Source: Fischerella muscicola SAG 1427-1 = PCC 73103
Lineage (GTDB): Bacteria > Cyanobacteriota > Cyanobacteriia > Cyanobacteriales > Nostocaceae
NCBI RefSeq assembly: GCF_000317245.1
Contig: NZ_AJLJ01000496.1
Coordinates: forward strand, 62,001 to 126,000
Reading direction: 5' to 3'
DNA length: 64,000 nucleotides
Of this stretch, positions 60,403 to 64,000 are shown one piece after another (position 1 is the stretch's first letter; the number at the start of each line of letters is the position of its first letter). A program made the translations under genes and the position numbers. The notes under the pieces were generated by a model. It was not told the DNA's origin and ran no database searches. It saw only the letters and a program-made list of their open reading frames with translations.

Positions 60403-63400
60403 ATGGCTGCTTCTAGATTTGAAGTTGACTTTGCACAGTTACAACAAGAAGTTAGCGATTTTGAACAGGCTTTGCATAAATTGATAAAGGTAAAAAAAAT
60501 GATGTCTGCAAATGCAACTGAAACTCATAAGACCAATATAAAATTGCAACAGAATCCTGTTGCAATTATTGGAATGGCTTCTATTTTCCCGCAGTCTAAA
60601 AATTTACAGGAATATTGGGAAAAAATTATTCGCCAAGTTGATTGTATTACCGATGTTCCTCCATCGCGCTGGAATATTGACGATTACTACGATCCTAACC
60701 CCAAAGCCCCTGATAAAACTTACTGCAAACGTGGTGGATTCATCCCCGACATCGACTTCAATCCAATGGAATTTGGACTTCCTCCAAATCTTTTGGAAGT
60801 CACAGATGTTTCCCAGTTGCTAGGTTTAGTTGTTGCAAAAGCAGCGATCGAAGATGCAGGCTATGGTGAAACAAGACAATTTAATCGAGAGCGTACTGGG
60901 GTAATTTTAGGTGTAGCCCTAGCAAGACAATTAGCAATGCCATTGGCTACTAGGTTAGAGTATCCCATATGGGAGAAAGTCTTAAAAAGTAGTGGCTTAT
61001 CTGACGAAGATACCCAAAAAATAATCGAGAAAATCAAAAGTGCATATGTGCCATGGGAAGAGAACGCTTTTCCCGGTATGTTAGCAAACATAGTTTCTGG
61101 GCGAATTGCTAACCGCCTGGATTTGGGAGGGATGAACTGTGTAGTTGATGCTGCCTGTGCCAGTTCATTAGGAGCACTCGCAATGTCAATTAGTGAATTA
61201 GTCGAGCATCGAGCTGACATGATGCTCACTGGTGGAGTTGACACTGACAACTCAATTGTTGCGTATATGTGTTTCAGCAAAACACCTGCTGTTTCCCCAA
61301 GCCAGAACACCAAACCTTTTGATGCTCAATCGGATGGCATGATGCTGGCTGAAGGTGTTGGCATGTTGGTGTTGAAACGGTTGGAAGATGCCATTAGGGA
61401 TAATGATCGAATCTATGCAGTGATCAAAGGTATTGGCGCCTCCAGTGATGGTCGCTATAAAAGCATTTATGCACCTCGTCCAGAAGGTCAAGTCAGAGCT
61501 TTGCATCGTGCTTATGAAGATGCAGGATTTTTACCTAGTAGTGTTGGTTTGATTGAAGCACACGGCACAGGTACCATGGTTGGAGATCCCGCTGAATTTA
61601 CAGCCCTTAAAGAAGTTTTTAGCGAAAACAATTCCCGAAAACAACATATTGCACTTGGTACTGTCAAATCACAGATTGGACATGCAAAAGCCGCTGCGGG
61701 TGCTGCAAGCCTCATCAAAACAGCATTAGCTTTACACCACAAAGTATTGCCAGCAACCATTAACATCACTCAACCACATCCTAAACTAGGTCTGGAAAAC
61801 TCACCGTTGTATTTGAATACAGAAACTAGGCCTTGGATTCGCTCTCAAGCAGAACAACCAAGACGTGCAGGGGTGAGTTCATTTGGTTTTGGTGGCACAA
61901 ATTACCACATTGTTTTAGAAGAATACTCTAGTGAACACGATCGCCCTTATCGTTTACATAACACCCCCCAATCAGTACTGTTATTTGCATCAACACCTGA
62001 GCAGTTAAGATCACGCTGTCAAGAAATTTTGGGTCAGTTGCAATCCCCAGAAAAAGAGCGGCATTATGCACAACTAATAGCAACGTGTCAATCATCAGAA
62101 ATTCCTGCCACAAATGCTAGAGTTGGATTTGTAGCCGAATCTTTGACTGAGGCTTGCAAATTATTGCAGATAAGTATTGACTTGCTCACCAATAAGTCAC
62201 AAGCAGAATCTTGGGAGCATCCCCAAGGAATTTATTACCGCAAAACTAGTCTGCCTACTGAAGGCAAAGTAGTTGCCTTGTTTTCTGGTCAAGGTTCTCA
62301 ATACCTGGAAATGGGTCGAGAACTTGTGATCAACTTTCCTTGCTTGCGACAGACTTATAGTGAGATAGATAAGCTTTTCTGCAAAGATGGTCTCAAACCC
62401 GTTTCCGAAATAGTTTTCCCTCCACCTGTTTTTGATCAAGCTCAAAAGCAGTCACAGGTTGAAGGATTGCAAAAGACAGAATACGCACAAGCAGCAATTG
62501 GAGCTTTCAGCGTTGGTCTGTATAAGGTATTACAACAGGCAGGATTCAAGCCAGATTTTCTCGTCGGACACAGCTTTGGAGAATTGACAGCTCTGTGGGC
62601 TGCGGGTGTTCTCAATGAGGAAGATTACTTTTTCCTGGTTAAAGCCAGAGGTCAAGCGATGGCTGCACCAAGCGATCCTGAGTTTGATGCAGGAGCTATG
62701 CTGGCAGTTAAAGGTGATGTCAGTCAGGTTGAAGAAATCATCAAGAATTTCCCTTTAGTGAGCATTGCTAACTTGAATTCTCCAACTCAAGTAGTGCTGG
62801 CAGGGGCGAAAGATCAGATCACCCAAGTACAGGAGCAACTGAAAGCTAAGGCTTATTCTACCTTCCTGCTACCTGTTTCAGCAGCTTTTCATACACCATT
62901 GGTAGCTCATGCTCAGAAACCCTTTGCCCAAGCAATTGAAGCAGTTCATTTCAACGAGCCAACAATTCCTGTGTATACTAATGTGACAGGAGAATGTTAC
63001 CCGAAAGAAGCACAAGCGATTCAAAAAATCCTGAAACAACACCTGATTAATCAGGTACATTTTAAGCAAGAGATTGAAAATATTTACGCTCAAGGTGGCT
63101 ATTGTTTTATAGAGTTTGGCCCTAAAAGCATTCTGACCAACTTAGTCAAAGATATCCTCCGGGATCAACCTCATTTAGCTGTGGCTTTGAACGGCAGTTA
63201 TCAAAAAGATAGCGATCGCTCTTTTCGAGAAGCTGTTATGCAGTTACGTGTTGCTGGCTTATCTTTAAAAAACCCCGATCCTTACCAAATTGAGCAGAAA
63301 ATACCAGAAGTAAAAAACAATAAGCAGCTGATTGTCCAGCTCAATGGTTCTAACTACGTCTCAGAAAAGACAAAACAAGCTTTTGAAAAAGCTTTGCAAA

Positions 63401-64000
63401 ACGGGCATAAAGTTAGTCTTCCACAGATAAAAGACAAATCATCTGAGGTAAATACCCTATCTACTCCCCCTACTCAAAAGATAGATCAGACGCCTATCTC
63501 TCAACCTGTTAATACACACCGCAGCCAGTCCACACCAGTTGCAAACGGTCATAAACCAGAAAAATCTTCTGATCTAAATAAATACCCTCAAGCCACTCCT
63601 AAAGCACAAATGCAAACAAGTTCAGAACTTACTCAAAATTATCAACTAGTTTTAGATAGTTTAGAATACAGCCTCATAGAATTCAATCGCAATCAACGTG
63701 ACGCCTTGCGTGTTCATGAACAATCTTTGCAGCATCAGACAGAATATACCAAAACCTTTTTTCAACTGATGCAGCAACAGAATTCTTTGCTGGTAAATGA
63801 CCAATTTCCTCATCAAAATGCGGAAACTAAACAAATAGCCCTCTCTTACTCAGAACGCAGCATCATGCGCTTTCACGAACATCATGGTGAGACACTGCGT
63901 GTCCACGAGCAATATCTAAACCATCAAACAGAACAAACCAAAAAGTTTTTCCAATTGCTCCAACAACATTACAGTCAGCTACTTGCTACCATAAACACGA
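60403..64000 (+). CDS. hglE: Type I polyketide synthase, HglE/PfaA-like, partial
   Basis: The gene starts at the ATG at 60403 and stays open to the window edge, so at least 1199 residues are coded here. The ketosynthase (about 52-510) has its triad C252 (VDAACASS), H387 (EAHGTGT) and H427 (QIGHAKAAAG). The acyltransferase (about 630-960) has FSGQGSQYLEMGREL, S724 (GHSFGELTALWAAG) and H830 (AAFHTPLV). A linker follows with two copies of a 'RVHEQ-L-HQTE-TK-FFQL-QQ' module (about 1085-1133 and 1147-1199). Carrier-protein and reductase domains must lie beyond the edge. The KS-AT type matches PUFA-synthase-like PfaA and heterocyst glycolipid synthase HglE, and the nearby devBCA-like exporter supports HglE. 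The symbol is a likely assignment, not proved. Confidence 0.85.
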   Translation, partial: MAASRFEVDFAQLQQEVSDFEQALHKLIKVKKMMSANATETHKTNIKLQQNPVAIIGMASIFPQSKNLQEYWEKIIRQVDCITDVPPSRWNIDDYYDPNPKAPDKTYCKRGGFIPDIDFNPMEFGLPPNLLEVTDVSQLLGLVVAKAAIEDAGYGETRQFNRERTGVILGVALARQLAMPLATRLEYPIWEKVLKSSGLSDEDTQKIIEKIKSAYVPWEENAFPGMLANIVSGRIANRLDLGGMNCVVDAACASSLGALAMSISELVEHRADMMLTGGVDTDNSIVAYMCFSKTPAVSPSQNTKPFDAQSDGMMLAEGVGMLVLKRLEDAIRDNDRIYAVIKGIGASSDGRYKSIYAPRPEGQVRALHRAYEDAGFLPSSVGLIEAHGTGTMVGDPAEFTALKEVFSENNSRKQHIALGTVKSQIGHAKAAAGAASLIKTALALHHKVLPATINITQPHPKLGLENSPLYLNTETRPWIRSQAEQPRRAGVSSFGFGGTNYHIVLEEYSSEHDRPYRLHNTPQSVLLFASTPEQLRSRCQEILGQLQSPEKERHYAQLIATCQSSEIPATNARVGFVAESLTEACKLLQISIDLLTNKSQAESWEHPQGIYYRKTSLPTEGKVVALFSGQGSQYLEMGRELVINFPCLRQTYSEIDKLFCKDGLKPVSEIVFPPPVFDQAQKQSQVEGLQKTEYAQAAIGAFSVGLYKVLQQAGFKPDFLVGHSFGELTALWAAGVLNEEDYFFLVKARGQAMAAPSDPEFDAGAMLAVKGDVSQVEEIIKNFPLVSIANLNSPTQVVLAGAKDQITQVQEQLKAKAYSTFLLPVSAAFHTPLVAHAQKPFAQAIEAVHFNEPTIPVYTNVTGECYPKEAQAIQKILKQHLINQVHFKQEIENIYAQGGYCFIEFGPKSILTNLVKDILRDQPHLAVALNGSYQKDSDRSFREAVMQLRVAGLSLKNPDPYQIEQKIPEVKNNKQLIVQLNGSNYVSEKTKQAFEKALQNGHKVSLPQIKDKSSEVNTLSTPPTQKIDQTPISQPVNTHRSQSTPVANGHKPEKSSDLNKYPQATPKAQMQTSSELTQNYQLVLDSLEYSLIEFNRNQRDALRVHEQSLQHQTEYTKTFFQLMQQQNSLLVNDQFPHQNAETKQIALSYSERSIMRFHEHHGETLRVHEQYLNHQTEQTKKFFQLLQQHYSQLLATINT

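Noticed and set aside
61252..63093. Several minus-strand frames of 60-85 codons
   Set aside because: They are antisense shadows of the polyketide synthase domains, whose catalytic motifs are intact on the plus strand.

Overview
The window looks like chromosomal DNA of a filamentous, heterocyst-forming cyanobacterium close to Nostoc or Anabaena. The basis is the many HIP1 octamers (GCGATCGC), cyanobacteria-specific genes (ndhM, a TxlA-type thioredoxin, a NarM-type protein, an NIL-ferredoxin), heptanucleotide short tandem repeats, a PEP-CTERM protein, and a DevBCA-type exporter near the start of an HglE/PfaA-type polyketide synthase. No rRNA, tRNA or CRISPR array was recognised.

Region by region. 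1-1.5 kb: two cell-wall genes, one cut by the left edge. 1.6-5.7 kb: a PD-(D/E)XK nuclease, a GNAT acetyltransferase and recJ. 5.7-11.1 kb: a YdcF-like protein, an S41 protease, a family 2 glycosyltransferase, a GAF protein and a NarL-type response regulator. 11.1-15.8 kb: long gene-poor spacers around ndhM and a secreted phytase/esterase-like protein. 15.8-22.8 kb: a signalling block (PP2C phosphatase, CHAT-FHA protein, unknown protein, FHA-PrsW protease). 23-31.1 kb: a DJ-1/PfpI protein, NarM, PsiE, gene relics, a polyphosphate-glucokinase-like ROK protein, a PEP-CTERM protein, a 2OG-Fe(II) oxygenase and HflX. 31.3-36.9 kb: two Uma2 genes, a large reverse transcriptase and an IS66 element. 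37-42.6 kb: purS/purQ, zur, a glycogen-debranching enzyme and a histidine kinase. 42.7-54 kb: small metabolic, redox and regulatory genes, including an ArsR regulator with two matching operators, a PIN toxin-antitoxin pair and a methyltransferase. 53.7-64 kb: a secreted protein, devA/devC/devB, two small unknown genes, and a polyketide synthase that runs off the right edge.

The most interesting object is the 793-residue reverse transcriptase at 32930-35311. It has intact RT motifs, an acidic linker, a long helical region and a C-terminal RNRVDH motif of the HEPN ribonuclease type. This order matches the abortive-infection protein AbiA, so I read it as a candidate anti-phage RT-HEPN protein. 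The second strongest is the ArsR gene, where two identical-format 20-bp palindromes point to a self-contained regulon with a small membrane protein. The window is also rich in small repeats. One CT-rich type has entered recJ in frame and appears to supply the C-terminal tails of two other proteins.
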